A stretch of DNA of 64,000 nucleotides from Bradyrhizobium sp. SRS-191 (GCF_024586915.1 NZ_JANBVS010000004.1:186001-250000), one strand, 5' to 3'; counted from the first letter of the stretch, positions 29,830 to 39,989 are shown. Numbers and translations: made by a program. The notes: generated by a model from the sequence alone, not told the origin.

Positions 29830-30525
29830 ATGTTGGACGTCAAGGATATCAACCTCTATTACGGCGCCGCCCAGGCGCTGCGCGGCGTCTCCATCGCAGC
29901 CGAGCCCGGCAAGGTCACCTGCGTGCTCGGCCGCAACGGCGTCGGCAAGACCTCGCTGCTGCGGGCGCTGGTCGGACAATATTCGCTGGCGTCGGGCAGC
30001 ATCACCTTCGACGGCGCCGACATCACGCACCTCAAACCCTATGAGCGGGCGCGCAAGGGCATCGGCTTCGTGCCGCAGGGGCGCGAGATCTTCCCGCTGC
30101 TGACAGTCGAGGAGAACCTCAAGACCGGCTTCGGCCCGCTCAAGCGCGCCGACCGCAGCATCCCGGACGACGTGTTCTCGCTGTTTCCGGTGCTGGAATC
30201 GATGCTCGGTCGCCGTGGCGGCGACCTGTCCGGTGGCCAGCAGCAGCAGCTCGCGATCGGCCGCGCCATGGTGATGCGGCCGAAGCTTTTGCTGCTGGAC
30301 GAGCCGACCGAGGGCATCCAGCCCTCGATCATCAAGGACATCGGCCGGGCCATTTCGTATCTGCGCAATCTTGGCAACATCGCGATCGTCCTGGTCGAGC
30401 AGTATCTCGACTTTGCCTGCGAACTCGGCGACAACTTCGCGGTGATGGATCGCGGCGCGGTGAAGTTCAGCTGCACGCGCGCCAATCTCGACCAGGCCGA
30501 AATCAGCCGCCAGATGGCGCTGTGA
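29830..30525 (+). CDS. urtE: Urea ABC transporter ATP-binding protein UrtE
   Basis: 231 residues, LivF-type ATPase: Walker A GRNGVGKTS, LSGGQQQQLAIGRA, and Walker B LLLDEPTEGIQPSI. Three bases separate it from urtD. Last transporter gene; ureD follows after 60 bases on the same strand. Confidence 0.94.
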   Translation: MLDVKDINLYYGAAQALRGVSIAAEPGKVTCVLGRNGVGKTSLLRALVGQYSLASGSITFDGADITHLKPYERARKGIGFVPQGREIFPLLTVEENLKTGFGPLKRADRSIPDDVFSLFPVLESMLGRRGGDLSGGQQQQLAIGRAMVMRPKLLLLDEPTEGIQPSIIKDIGRAISYLRNLGNIAIVLVEQYLDFACELGDNFAVMDRGAVKFSCTRANLDQAEISRQMAL

Positions 30526-30585
30526 TCGTCATCTGATTTTGTGGGGCGCGGTCTTCGCTGCGTCCGGTCCCAAAGGAGGGGATCG

Positions 30586-31422
30586 ATGCGGGCCGATCCC
30601 GCCAGCGCCGCTGCCGAGATCTTCGAGGCCAACCGCGCCCGCGGCGCGGTGCGCTTCGACGTGCGGCTGCGGGACGGCATGACGCGGCGTCATCATCTGC
30701 ATGAATCCGGCTCGCTGCGCGTGCGCTTTCCCTCGCCCGAGGACGACGGCCTCTCGGCGATGTTCGTCAACACCGCCGGCGGCATCGCCGGCGGCGACAG
30801 GTTTGCGATCGAGGTTGCGGCGGGCGAAGGCAGTCGCGTCACGCTGTCGAGCGCTGCCGCTGAGAAGGTCTATCGCGCTTCCGGGCGGCCGGCCGATCTC
30901 GATATTGCGCTGAAGGTCGAGGCCGGCGCGCATATCTCGTGGCTGCCCCAGGAAACGATTCTGTTCGACCGCGCCCGCATCCACCGCCGCATCGACATCG
31001 ACCTCGCCGACACCGCCTCGCTGCTCCTCTGCGAGATCGTCGTGTTCGGCCGCACGGCGATGGGCGAGCGCATGCGCGAGGGCGAGTTCGTCGACCGCTG
31101 GCGGCTCAAGCGCGGCGGCAAACTGGTGTTCGCCGAAACCGTCCGCCTCGACGGCGACATCGGCGACAAGCTGGCGCAGCCCGCCATTGCCAAGGGCAGC
31201 GCGGCCATCGGCACCGCGCTGATCGTGCCGGGCGATGCCGCTCTCGTCGAGCGCATCCGGGAGAGCCTGCCGGACTGCCGGGGAGAGGCGGCGCTGTCGG
31301 CCTGGAATGGATTTGCAATGGCGCGCTTCTGTGCCCAAGATGCCGCGAGCCTGCGCGCGGACATGATATCTGTGCTCGGCCAAGCCTCGCCCGTGCCGCT
31401 GCCGCGGCTGTGGCTCAATTAG
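30586..31422 (+). CDS. ureD: Urease accessory protein UreD (UreH)
   Basis: 278 residues from ATG 30586, preceded by GGAGGGGATCG; a longer frame from 30541 has no such site. Family motifs: FVNTAGGIAGGDRF near 58, then LSSAAAEKVYR, WLPQETILFDRA and ERMREGEFVDRW. UreD is the scaffold that binds the urease apoprotein with UreF and UreG for nickel insertion. Confidence 0.93.
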   Translation: MRADPASAAAEIFEANRARGAVRFDVRLRDGMTRRHHLHESGSLRVRFPSPEDDGLSAMFVNTAGGIAGGDRFAIEVAAGEGSRVTLSSAAAEKVYRASGRPADLDIALKVEAGAHISWLPQETILFDRARIHRRIDIDLADTASLLLCEIVVFGRTAMGERMREGEFVDRWRLKRGGKLVFAETVRLDGDIGDKLAQPAIAKGSAAIGTALIVPGDAALVERIRESLPDCRGEAALSAWNGFAMARFCAQDAASLRADMISVLGQASPVPLPRLWLN

Positions 31423-31470
31423 ACGTTTACCAACCGACGATTATCCAGAAGCGATCACCAGAGAAGCCGC

Positions 31471-31773
31471 ATGAACCTGTCTCCCCGCGAAAAGGACAAG
31501 CTCCTGATCTCGATGGCCGCCATCGTGGCCCGCCGCAGGCTCGAGCGCGGCGTCAAGCTGAACCATCCCGAGGCGATCGCGATCATTTCCGATTTCATCC
31601 TCGAAGGCGCGCGCGATGGCCGCACCGTCGCCGAGCTGATGCAGACGGGCGCCCAGGTGCTGACCCGCGACCAGGTGATGCCGGGCATTCCGGAGATGAT
31701 CCACGACATCCAGGTCGAGGCGACGTTTCCGGACGGCACCAAGCTGGTCACGGTGCACGAGCCGATCCGGTGA
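31471..31773 (+). CDS. ureA: Urease gamma subunit
   Basis: 100 residues, the usual length. [20 protein letters not shown] starts it; [21 protein letters not shown] and [25 protein letters not shown] are the family signature. Structural subunit of urease (urea to ammonia and CO2). Confidence 0.97.
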   Translation: MNLSPREKDKLLISMAAIVARRRLERGVKLNHPEAIAIISDFILEGARDGRTVAELMQTGAQVLTRDQVMPGIPEMIHDIQVEATFPDGTKLVTVHEPIR

Positions 31774-31782
31774 TCATTGCAC

Positions 31783-31884
31783 GTCATTCCGGGGCAGCCC
31801 GCAGGGCTGAACCCGGAATCCAGAAATTGTCTGCAATCGATTTTGAGATTCCGGGTTCGGTCCTGCGGACCGCCCCGGAATGAC
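31783..31884. repeat. Palindromic element between ureA and ureB
   Basis: Outer arms GTCATTCCGGGGC and GCCCCGGAATGAC (13 bases, perfect) with inner arms GAACCCGGAATC and GATTCCGGGTTC (12 bases, perfect). It fills most of the ureA-ureB gap and stops 13 bases before the ureB start. A genome-wide REP family is likely. Confidence 0.88.
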
Positions 31885-31897
31885 GGAGAAAGACCAC

Positions 31898-32203
31898 ATG
31901 ATCCCCGGCGAACTCTTCATCCAGGACGGCGAGATCGAGCTCAATGCCGGCCGCAAGACCGTGACCTTGTCGGTCGCCAATACTGGCGACCGGCCGATCC
32001 AGGTCGGCTCGCACTACCATTTCTTCGAAACCAACCCGGCGCTGAAGTTCGATCGCAAGAAGGCCCGGGGCATGCGGCTCGACATCGCCGCCGGCACGGC
32101 GGTCCGCTTCGAGCCCGGCCAGACCCGCGAGGTGCAGCTGGTGGCGCTCGCCGGCAAGCGCATGGTCTACGGCTTCCGCGGCGACGTGATGGGCAAGTTG
32201 TAG
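31898..32203 (+). CDS. ureB: Urease beta subunit
   Basis: 101 residues. [18 protein letters not shown] is the conserved start; GGAGAAAG lies just upstream. [16 protein letters not shown] and [17 protein letters not shown] are family-typical. An in-frame ATG at 31880 overlaps the palindrome and was not chosen. Structural subunit, co-assembles with UreA and UreC. Confidence 0.97.
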   Translation: MIPGELFIQDGEIELNAGRKTVTLSVANTGDRPIQVGSHYHFFETNPALKFDRKKARGMRLDIAAGTAVRFEPGQTREVQLVALAGKRMVYGFRGDVMGKL

Positions 32204-32207
32204 ACCG

Positions 32208-32747
32208 ATGCTGAGCGGACTGCGCCTCGTCTCCGAAGCGGCCGAGCTGGCAGCGCGCCGTCATGCCGGCCGGCAGCGCAAAGGCCGCGACGAGGAGCCT
32301 TACGTCAATCACCTCGCCGAGGTCGCGAACATCCTGGCTGCGACAACGGACGGCGCGGACGCCGAGCTGGTCGCGGCCGGCTGGCTGCACGACACGATCG
32401 AGGACACTGACACCACGCGAGACGAGCTGGCGCAGCGTTTCGGCGCGCGCGTGGCCGGCCTGGTCGAGGAAGTCACGGACGACATGACCTTGCCGAAGAG
32501 CGAGCGACGCGCCGTGCAGGTGATCGCGGCGCCTGGCAAGTCCGACGGCGCCAAGCAGATCAAGATCGCCGACAAGATCAGCAACATCCGCGCCCGCATC
32601 TTCTTCGAACCCGACTTGGAGCAGCAGCTCGAGGTGATGGAGTATGTCGGCTGGGCCGAGCAGGTCGTCGCGGGCTGCCGCGGTATCAACGCGCGGCTCG
32701 ATGCGCTGTTCGACGAGACCGTTTCGAATGCGAGAGGGACGCTGTGA
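32208..32747 (+). CDS. HD-domain hydrolase, Mesh1/small alarmone hydrolase-like
   Basis: 179 residues, soluble, a single HD domain related to the hydrolase half of SpoT. Motifs: H35 in YVNHLAEVA, H61-D62 in WLHDTIED (with E65 and D66), VTDDMTLPKSERR near 90-101 and D122 in IADKISN. That arrangement and spacing match Mesh1-type Mn-dependent (p)ppGpp hydrolases; no synthetase or TGS domain is present. It starts 4 bases after the ureB stop and ends 54 bases before ureC, so it is transcribed within the urease operon. Alarmone or other nucleotide hydrolysis is inferred, not shown. Confidence 0.82.
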   Translation: MLSGLRLVSEAAELAARRHAGRQRKGRDEEPYVNHLAEVANILAATTDGADAELVAAGWLHDTIEDTDTTRDELAQRFGARVAGLVEEVTDDMTLPKSERRAVQVIAAPGKSDGAKQIKIADKISNIRARIFFEPDLEQQLEVMEYVGWAEQVVAGCRGINARLDALFDETVSNARGTL

Positions 32748-32801
32748 GCGGATCGCCGGTGTCTCGACAACAAGCTATGCAGAACTAATCGGGGGCCAAC
32801 G

Positions 32802-34517
<1,716 letters not shown>

Positions 34518-34564
34518 ACTTCCCCCCGGTACCCAGAACAGAAACGTACCGGGAGGACTGCTTC

Positions 34565-34864
34565 GTGATCTATGTCGTTGCCACCTTGACCATCAAGCCC
34601 GAAACACGTGCCGAATTCATTGCTGCCGCCACCGCCTGCATCGAGGGGACCCGCAAGGAACCCGGCAATATCGCCTATGATCTGCACGAGAGCGTCACGG
34701 ATCCGAGCAAGATGGTCTTCGTCGAGCAGTGGGAGAACGCCGAGGCGCTGGTGCCGCATCGCGCGACCGAGCACATGAAGACGTTCGGGCGCGTGGCGGT
34801 GAAGTGCATGGCCGCTCCGCCGAAGATCGAGATCATCACGCCTGAGAAGGTCGATGTCCGCTGA
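34565..34864 (+). CDS. Antibiotic biosynthesis monooxygenase (ABM) domain protein
   Basis: 99 residues, dimeric ferredoxin-like ABM fold: MIYVVATLTIKPETRAEFIA, then GTRKEPGNIAYDLHESVTDPSKMVFVEQWEN and HMKTFG. Homologues include quinol monooxygenase YgiN. It lies between ureC and ureE in the same direction. Its role with urease is unknown; it may be a passenger. Confidence 0.85.
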   Translation: MIYVVATLTIKPETRAEFIAAATACIEGTRKEPGNIAYDLHESVTDPSKMVFVEQWENAEALVPHRATEHMKTFGRVAVKCMAAPPKIEIITPEKVDVR

Positions 34865-34904
34865 GCGGAATTGAACGAGGCGAAGAGAGAATGAGGATAT
34901 CAGC

Positions 34905-35537
34905 ATGATCCGCGCCACGCGCGTGCTCGGGCAGCACCGTTGGAAAGAGGCCGCTGCCGATTCCGTCCTGCTCGATTTCGACGATCGGCACCGGCGCCGG
35001 CTGGCGATGACCGGCACGCGCGGGCTGGAATTCCTGCTGGATCTCGAGCACGCCACCGCACTTCGCGGTGGCGATGCCCTGGTGCTGGAGGACGGCCGTC
35101 TGATCGAGGTCGTCGCCGCCGCCGAGCCGCTGCTGGAGATCCGCGCCAGCGATCCGCATCACCTGGTCCGGCTCGCCTGGCATCTCGGCAACCGGCATCT
35201 GCCGACCCAGATCATGGCCAAGAGCCTGCGCATCCGCCGGGACCACGTGATCGAGGCGATGGTGAAGGGCCTCGGCGCGCGCGTCCTCAAGATCGAGGCG
35301 CCGTTCGATCCCGAAGGCGGCGCCTACGCCGAGCCCAGCCATGCGCATGGCGATGACCATCATGATCACCACGGCCATGATCACTCTCATGGTGGGCACG
35401 ATCACGCGCATCACAGCCATGGTCACGACCACGCGCATCATGTGCATGATGAGCATTGCGGCCACGATCATGATCGCGACCACGACCACCATGATCACGA
35501 CCATCACGGTCATTCCCATGCTCATGACCACAAGTGA
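34905..35537 (+). CDS. ureE: Urease accessory protein UreE, long His-rich tail
   Basis: 210 residues, nickel metallochaperone. The N-terminal peptide-binding domain (1-75) and the metal domain (about 76-145: [18 protein letters not shown]) are normal. The last 60 or so residues are almost entirely His with Asp/Gly/Ser ([17 protein letters not shown] style), a nickel-storage tail. The end overlaps ureF by 14 bases. Confidence 0.95.
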   Translation: MIRATRVLGQHRWKEAAADSVLLDFDDRHRRRLAMTGTRGLEFLLDLEHATALRGGDALVLEDGRLIEVVAAAEPLLEIRASDPHHLVRLAWHLGNRHLPTQIMAKSLRIRRDHVIEAMVKGLGARVLKIEAPFDPEGGAYAEPSHAHGDDHHDHHGHDHSHGGHDHAHHSHGHDHAHHVHDEHCGHDHDRDHDHHDHDHHGHSHAHDHK

Positions 35538-36243
35538 GCGCACGGGCTCCTTGGAGGCGGCCCAGACCGGGTTGGACAACGCCGCGCTTTACCGGTTGCT
35601 GACCTGGCTGTCGCCGGCATTTCCGGTGGGCGGCTTTTCCTACTCCAGCGGAATCGAATGGGCCGTCGAAGCCGGTGACATCAACGACGCTGGCTCGCTT
35701 CGGAGCTGGCTTGCGACGATGCTCACCGATGGGGCCGGCTTCAGCGATGCCGTGTTCCTTGCCCATACGCACCGCGCGGCGGAATCGAGCCGCGAACTCG
35801 GCGAGATCGCGGAGTTGGCCGCCGCCTTCGTGCCGTCGCGTGAGCGTCAGCTCGAGACGACGGCGCAGGGGCGCGCCTTCATCGAGATCGCCCGCTCAGC
35901 CTGGAGCTGTCCGGGACTCGACGAGGCGGTGTCGCAATGTGAGGCGATCGTCTACCCGGTCGCTGTCGGGCTCGTCGGCGCGCTTCATGGAGTGGCGGTG
36001 GAGCCCTTGCTGCACGCGTTTCTGCATGCCTTGACGTCGAACTGGATTTCCGCCGGCAGCCGGCTCATTCCACTCGGCCAGACCGACAGCCAGCGCGTGC
36101 TGGCCGCGCTGGAGCCGGTCGTGGTCGCGACGGCCGAGCGTGCGCTGCTTGCTTCGCTCGACGACATCGGCAGCGCATGCTTCCGGGCCGATCTCGCGAG
36201 CCTCCGTCATGAGACGCAGTATACGAGGTTGTTCCGCTCGTAG
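35524..36243 (+). CDS. ureF: Urease accessory protein UreF
   Basis: 239 residues from ATG 35524, inside the end of ureE. Earlier in-frame starts would translate the His-tail DNA in another frame and give a Met/Ile/Thr-rich artefact. [24 protein letters not shown] is the UreF signature; [27 protein letters not shown] follows. It gates nickel delivery by UreG as part of the UreDFG complex. Confidence 0.93.
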   Translation: MTTSERTGSLEAAQTGLDNAALYRLLTWLSPAFPVGGFSYSSGIEWAVEAGDINDAGSLRSWLATMLTDGAGFSDAVFLAHTHRAAESSRELGEIAELAAAFVPSRERQLETTAQGRAFIEIARSAWSCPGLDEAVSQCEAIVYPVAVGLVGALHGVAVEPLLHAFLHALTSNWISAGSRLIPLGQTDSQRVLAALEPVVVATAERALLASLDDIGSACFRADLASLRHETQYTRLFRS

Positions 36244-36291
36244 GCGAAGGCGCCCGTGCCGATGCGCGGCGATCAGTTCTGGTGAATATCA

Positions 36292-36311
36292 GTCCCCGCC
36301 GTCGCGGGGAC
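36292..36311. repeat. Small hairpin between ureF and ureG
   Basis: GTCCCCGC and GCGGGGAC form a perfect 8-base stem with a 4-base loop, 18 bases before the ureG start. Probably a remnant of a palindromic repeat. It could influence ureG translation. Confidence 0.55.
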
Positions 36312-36329
36312 GGCAGAAGGGCATATGAT

Positions 36330-36953
36330 ATGGCTTCGTCTCATGGTCCGCTCCGCGTCGGAGTCGGTGGTCCCGTCGGCTCCGGCAAGACCGCGCTGAT
36401 GGATCTGCTGTGCAAGTCGATGCGCGAGCGCTACGACATCGCAGCCATCACCAACGACATCTACACCAAATGGGATGCGGAATTCCTCGTCCGCTCCGGC
36501 TCGCTCACCCCCGACCGCATTGCCGGCGTGGAGACCGGCGGCTGTCCGCACACCGCGATCCGCGAGGACGCCTCGATGAATCTCGCGGCCGTCGCCGACA
36601 TGCGCGCCAAGTTTCCCGGCCTCGATCTGGTGCTGATCGAATCCGGCGGCGACAATCTGGCTGCGACCTTCTCGCCTGAGCTTGCCGACATCACGATCTA
36701 CGTCATCGACGTCGCGGCTGGCGACAAGATCCCGTCCAAGGGCGGTCCAGGAATCACTCGCTCCGACCTGCTGGTGATCAACAAGATCGACCTGGCGCCG
36801 CATGTCGGCGCCTCGCTCGAGAAGATGGAAACCGACGCCAAGCGGATGCGCGGCGAGCGTCCCTTCGTCATGACCAACCTGAAAAAGAGCGAGGGCCTCG
36901 ACCGCATCATCGGCTTCATCGAAGCCAAGGGAGGTCTGACGCCGTCGGCCTAG
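36330..36953 (+). CDS. ureG: Urease accessory GTPase UreG
   Basis: 207 residues from ATG 36330 (AGAAGGG is 8 bases upstream). P-loop [13 protein letters not shown] near 12-24, [30 protein letters not shown] with the nickel-binding Cys-Pro-His, and [11 protein letters not shown] as the guanine-specificity motif. GTP hydrolysis delivers nickel to urease. Last gene of the cluster. Confidence 0.96.
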   Translation: MASSHGPLRVGVGGPVGSGKTALMDLLCKSMRERYDIAAITNDIYTKWDAEFLVRSGSLTPDRIAGVETGGCPHTAIREDASMNLAAVADMRAKFPGLDLVLIESGGDNLAATFSPELADITIYVIDVAAGDKIPSKGGPGITRSDLLVINKIDLAPHVGASLEKMETDAKRMRGERPFVMTNLKKSEGLDRIIGFIEAKGGLTPSA

Positions 36954-37033
36954 CGCTTGATCCGAACGGCCGATCGCATCGTTGCTGGACGTGTCGGGGC
37001 GTTGGCCAGACGCAAAAAAGCCCACAACGGGCC

Positions 37034-37058
37034 GGAACAAGTTGAGCCTCTGCGTGTT
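37034..37058 (+). promoter_or_regulatory. EcfG-type promoter upstream of the HWE kinase gene
   Basis: GGAAC at 37034-37038, 16 bases, then TGTT at 37055-37058. This fits the alphaproteobacterial EcfG/RpoE2 consensus (GGAAC N16-17 cGTT). It lies about 180 bases before the GTG start of the kinase. It implies that the kinase is itself part of the stress regulon. Confidence 0.6.
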
Positions 37059-37240
37059 GCCTCACGCCGGGGTGCGCGCCTTTCCGGAAGGAGATGGCCG
37101 GCGAATAACCGGCCGGTATCCTAGGAGAGTTTTTGTCGATTTGCCTCGATCACTTCCTGCAGGTGCGCGTTACTTGAGTAGCAGAGCCGGTTATTGAATG
37201 CCTCGTTTCCTCCGCCAACCCTTGACCTTAGAGTAAACGA

Positions 37241-38896
37241 GTGTTCCGGCTGGGTGTCATCATTGGTCTGATCGCGCTGGTGGGGACGGCGCTGTCCGGC
37301 TTGGCGGCCTACCGGGTCCATGATCAGGAGCTGGCTCTCGACCGCATTGCGCTGGCGCGCGCCATCGACGTCCATGCCAGCCTGGTGCAGGACCGGCTGA
37401 CCGAGCGCGAGCTGCTGGCACGGGTGGCTTCAGGCCTGTTTCGGGCGCCCTCCGTGATCAAGGCCAACATGCTGGAGCCGCTGCGGTCGTCGATCTACGC
37501 CTTCAAGACCGACTTCGTGGTGGCGTCCTGGATTGCGCGACTGCGTCCGGATGAGCTCCCCGTGGCGCAGGCCGAACTGCGTCAGGCCGGCTTTCCCAAC
37601 CCCACCATTCGCAATTTTGACGACACGCCGCTCGGGCCGAACGTCGACCGTCCCCTTGACGTCCTCATGGATCTCGAGCCGCGCAATGCCGAAACATCGC
37701 GGTTGCCGGGAATGGCGCTCGATAGCCAACCCATCGTCGGACCGATGCTGGCCCGGGCGATGGCGGAAGGCAAGCCGGTGGCGTCCGATCCCACGCCGCT
37801 GTTGCGGGCCAACGGTCCGGTCGGGATCGTCCTGGCGGCTCCCGTCGTCCCGCAGGGCGCGACGGCACCCGCCGGCTTCGTCACCTTCTCCTATGAGATC
37901 GGCCCGCTGCTGCTGACAAACGACGATCTCTCGCTGTTTTCAGTCGCGCTGAAGGACCCACGGAACGCCTCAGACGAGCTGGTGGCGAACGACCAGGGCG
38001 TGGTGACCAGCCGGACGCGAGGCCCCGACGATCCTTCGCCGTCCTCGACGCGCACCGTCGGGTTCGGCAACCACGACTGGTCGCTGGTGTACTACGCCAA
38101 GAGCAACGCCGTGCGGCGCGCGCAACAAACGGCGGCGATCGTCGGCGTCATCGGGCTCGCGCTCACCGGCATCATCTGCGGCCTGTTCGGCTATGTCGCG
38201 TACAACAATCTGCGGCTCAGTCGCGAGATTCAGGTTCGCATCGGCTTCGAGCGGCGCCTGACCGCGGTCATCGATGAGTTGAACCACAGGGTCAAGAACA
38301 TCCTGGCGGTGATCCAGTCGATCGTCACACGGACCCTCAGGCATGGCAGCGACATCGATGTCGCCCGTGAACTGCTGATCGGGCGCATTCACGCCATGTC
38401 CAACGTCGTCACGCTGTTGAGCGAGAGTCAGTGGCAGGGCGTCCAACTGCGCGGTCTGTTCGAAGCTCGCGCCATTCCCCATGCGGAGCGGATCGCGGTC
38501 AGCGGGCCGGATATCACGGTGAGCGCGCGCGCAGCGCAGAGCCTGTCGCTCTTGTTCTTCGAGCTGGCGTCGCATTCCGATGAGGGCCTCTCGCTGGTCG
38601 GCAAGCACCCGCACATTACGGCGAAGTGGGACGTCACGGGCGAGGAGCCCAACGCCGTGTTCAACTTCCGCTGGGAGGAGCGCAACACCAGCGAAGCCAC
38701 GCGGCGTCCCGACAGCGATTTCGGCCTGATCCTGCTCGACCGTGTCGCGCCGGAGGCGCTGGGCGGCACATCCAAGCGCTTTTTCACCGAAGGCAGCTAC
38801 GTCTATGAGCTGACGGCTCCGATGGAGACCGTCATCGACATGACGGAGCGTGACCGCACCGAGCAGTTCTCCGCGCCGGTCCGTCCGCCCAAGTAG
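37241..38896 (+). CDS. CHASE-type HWE/HisKA_2 sensor kinase with a degenerate ATP-binding N-box
   Basis: 551 residues. Membrane segments at about 2-24 and 297-321 enclose a periplasmic CHASE-like domain (about 40-280). The phosphoacceptor is H349 in DELNHRVKNILAVIQ, the HWE/HisKA_2 H-box. The catalytic domain keeps the WxE-like element (W478, RWEER) and a G-box remnant (SDFGLILLDRV). The N-box, normally ELATNAxKYGAL, reads ELASHSDEGL at 441-450, so the metal-coordinating Asn is His (H445). Autophosphorylation may be lost. Start is GTG 37241, since a stop lies just upstream in frame. Neighbours are the EcfG/NepR/PhyR genes. Confidence 0.85.
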   Translation: MFRLGVIIGLIALVGTALSGLAAYRVHDQELALDRIALARAIDVHASLVQDRLTERELLARVASGLFRAPSVIKANMLEPLRSSIYAFKTDFVVASWIARLRPDELPVAQAELRQAGFPNPTIRNFDDTPLGPNVDRPLDVLMDLEPRNAETSRLPGMALDSQPIVGPMLARAMAEGKPVASDPTPLLRANGPVGIVLAAPVVPQGATAPAGFVTFSYEIGPLLLTNDDLSLFSVALKDPRNASDELVANDQGVVTSRTRGPDDPSPSSTRTVGFGNHDWSLVYYAKSNAVRRAQQTAAIVGVIGLALTGIICGLFGYVAYNNLRLSREIQVRIGFERRLTAVIDELNHRVKNILAVIQSIVTRTLRHGSDIDVARELLIGRIHAMSNVVTLLSESQWQGVQLRGLFEARAIPHAERIAVSGPDITVSARAAQSLSLLFFELASHSDEGLSLVGKHPHITAKWDVTGEEPNAVFNFRWEERNTSEATRRPDSDFGLILLDRVAPEALGGTSKRFFTEGSYVYELTAPMETVIDMTERDRTEQFSAPVRPPK

Positions 38897-38950
38897 TTGT
38901 GCGGGTGACCCGGCCGAACCGGCGGTGGCTCATTGATTGCCCATTGCAAA

Positions 38951-38979
38951 AGAGGCGGCCCCGCGATGGAGCCGCCTCT
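38951..38979. terminator. Hairpin between the kinase and ecfG (convergent)
   Basis: AGAGGCGGC and GCCGCCTCT form a perfect 9-base stem between two convergent stops. T-runs are weak on either side (TTTGCA, CGATTTG), so it is a plausible bidirectional terminator. Confidence 0.6.
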
Positions 38980-39006
38980 TCGATTTGCTAATACCTGTGT
39001 GCGACG

Positions 39007-39555
39007 TCAGCCGCCGCTGCCGCCGATCACGGCCCGCACGGTCTCATCGGGACCGAAATCCTCGGCACCTTCGACGTAGAGCAGAGCCGCCAGCTTCGAA
39101 CGCGCGCGGTTGACGCGGCTCTTGATGGTGCCAACAGCGCAACCGCAGATGGCGGCCGCATCTTCGTACGAGAAGCCGGACGCACCGACGAGGATCAGCG
39201 CTTCGCGTTGATCCTGAGGCAGCTTCTCGAGCGCGGCACGGAACTCCTCGAACTCCAGATGCGCCCCTTGCGAGGGATGCGTCTTGAGCGTCTTGGCGTA
39301 GTTGCCTTCGGCATCTTCAACTTCGCGCCGGCGTTTGCGGTAGTCGGAGCGGAACAGGTTGCGCAAGATCGTAAACAACCACGCGGGCAGATTGGAGCCC
39401 GGTTGAAACGAGTCGATATTCGCCAATGCCCGGAGCAGCGTCTCCTGCACCAGGTCGTCGGCGCGATCGCTGTTACCACTCAAGGAAATCGCAAATGCGC
39501 GGAGGCTTGGGACGGCCGCAAGGATATCGTCCCGCAAGGAATCAGTGAGAGGCAT
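39007..39555 (-). CDS. ecfG: General stress response sigma factor EcfG
   Basis: 182 residues, ECF sigma factor of the ECF15 type. Region 2 has DDLVQETLLRALANIDSF and AWLFTILRNLFRSDYRKRRRE; region 4 has LPQDQREALILVGASGFSYEDAAAI and TIKSRVNRARSKL. It directs RNA polymerase to GGAAC-type promoters when NepR is sequestered by phosphorylated PhyR. It starts directly at the nepR stop, so the two are translationally coupled. Confidence 0.93.
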   Translation of the reverse strand: MPLTDSLRDDILAAVPSLRAFAISLSGNSDRADDLVQETLLRALANIDSFQPGSNLPAWLFTILRNLFRSDYRKRRREVEDAEGNYAKTLKTHPSQGAHLEFEEFRAALEKLPQDQREALILVGASGFSYEDAAAICGCAVGTIKSRVNRARSKLAALLYVEGAEDFGPDETVRAVIGGSGG

Positions 39556-39792
39556 TCACTCCCTCCCGTCGTTCTGGTCGTTGGATCCCCCGCCGTTCTC
39601 CACGTGGGACTGAGCTGTCGGCCCATCAAGCTTGCGGATCAAATCGGTAAACCGATCGGGAACTCCCTGACGCACGACATCGTCGTACATCGCGCGGAGT
39701 TGATGACCGATCCTCGATTGGATTTCCGCGTTGAGTCCGCCGGGCTTGCGCGGTGCCGCATTCTTGCTGGCTTGAGACTTTACATCTTTCAT
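39556..39792 (-). CDS. nepR: Anti-sigma factor NepR
   Basis: 78 residues from ATG 39792; a TTG at 39837 with GAGGA upstream would give 93. The conserved core is GLNAEIQSRIGHQLRAMYDD and GVPDRFTDLIRKLD, the two helices that bind EcfG or the sigma-like domain of PhyR. The C-terminal tail is Gly/Asn/Asp-rich. Partner switching with PhyR is established for the family. Confidence 0.9.
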   Translation of the reverse strand: MKDVKSQASKNAAPRKPGGLNAEIQSRIGHQLRAMYDDVVRQGVPDRFTDLIRKLDGPTAQSHVENGGGSNDQNDGRE

Positions 39793-39875
39793 GACCTTTT
39801 CCACGTTTCCCCGAGAGTTAAGTCCCTGAAGCTTCAAGAATTATCCTCGCCATCGAGGGGGTCTGATCGGGAACT

Positions 39876-39900
39876 AATGCAACCGCGCGATAAAAGTTCC
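39876..39900 (-). promoter_or_regulatory. EcfG-type promoter of nepR-ecfG
   Basis: On the minus strand GGAAC (complement of 39896-39900) is followed by 18 bases and TT at 39877-39876, fitting the GGAAC N18 TT form. It lies about 85 bases before the ATG of nepR. Autoregulation of nepR-ecfG by EcfG is common. Confidence 0.6.
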
Positions 39901-39910
39901 ACGCGTTTGG

Positions 39911-39935
39911 GGAACTTTTCTTGGTTTCAGGCGTA
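39911..39935 (+). promoter_or_regulatory. Probable EcfG-type promoter of phyR
   Basis: GGAAC at 39911-39915, 16 bases, then CGTA at 39932-39935; the last base departs from the CGTT consensus. It lies 55 bases before phyR. Its GGAACTTTT is the mirror copy of the nepR-side box, forming a perfect 9-base inverted repeat with a 10-base spacer (39892-39919). Confidence 0.5.
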
Positions 39936-39989
39936 ATCAGCCCATCATGGAACCCGGGCGGAAAGCCCAGATCACCAAATGGAGTGGGG

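Noticed and set aside
35341..35520. Possible CRISPR-like or VNTR array in the CAC/CAT-rich DNA
   Set aside because: It encodes the His-rich tail of UreE in frame; no spacers or regular unit length.
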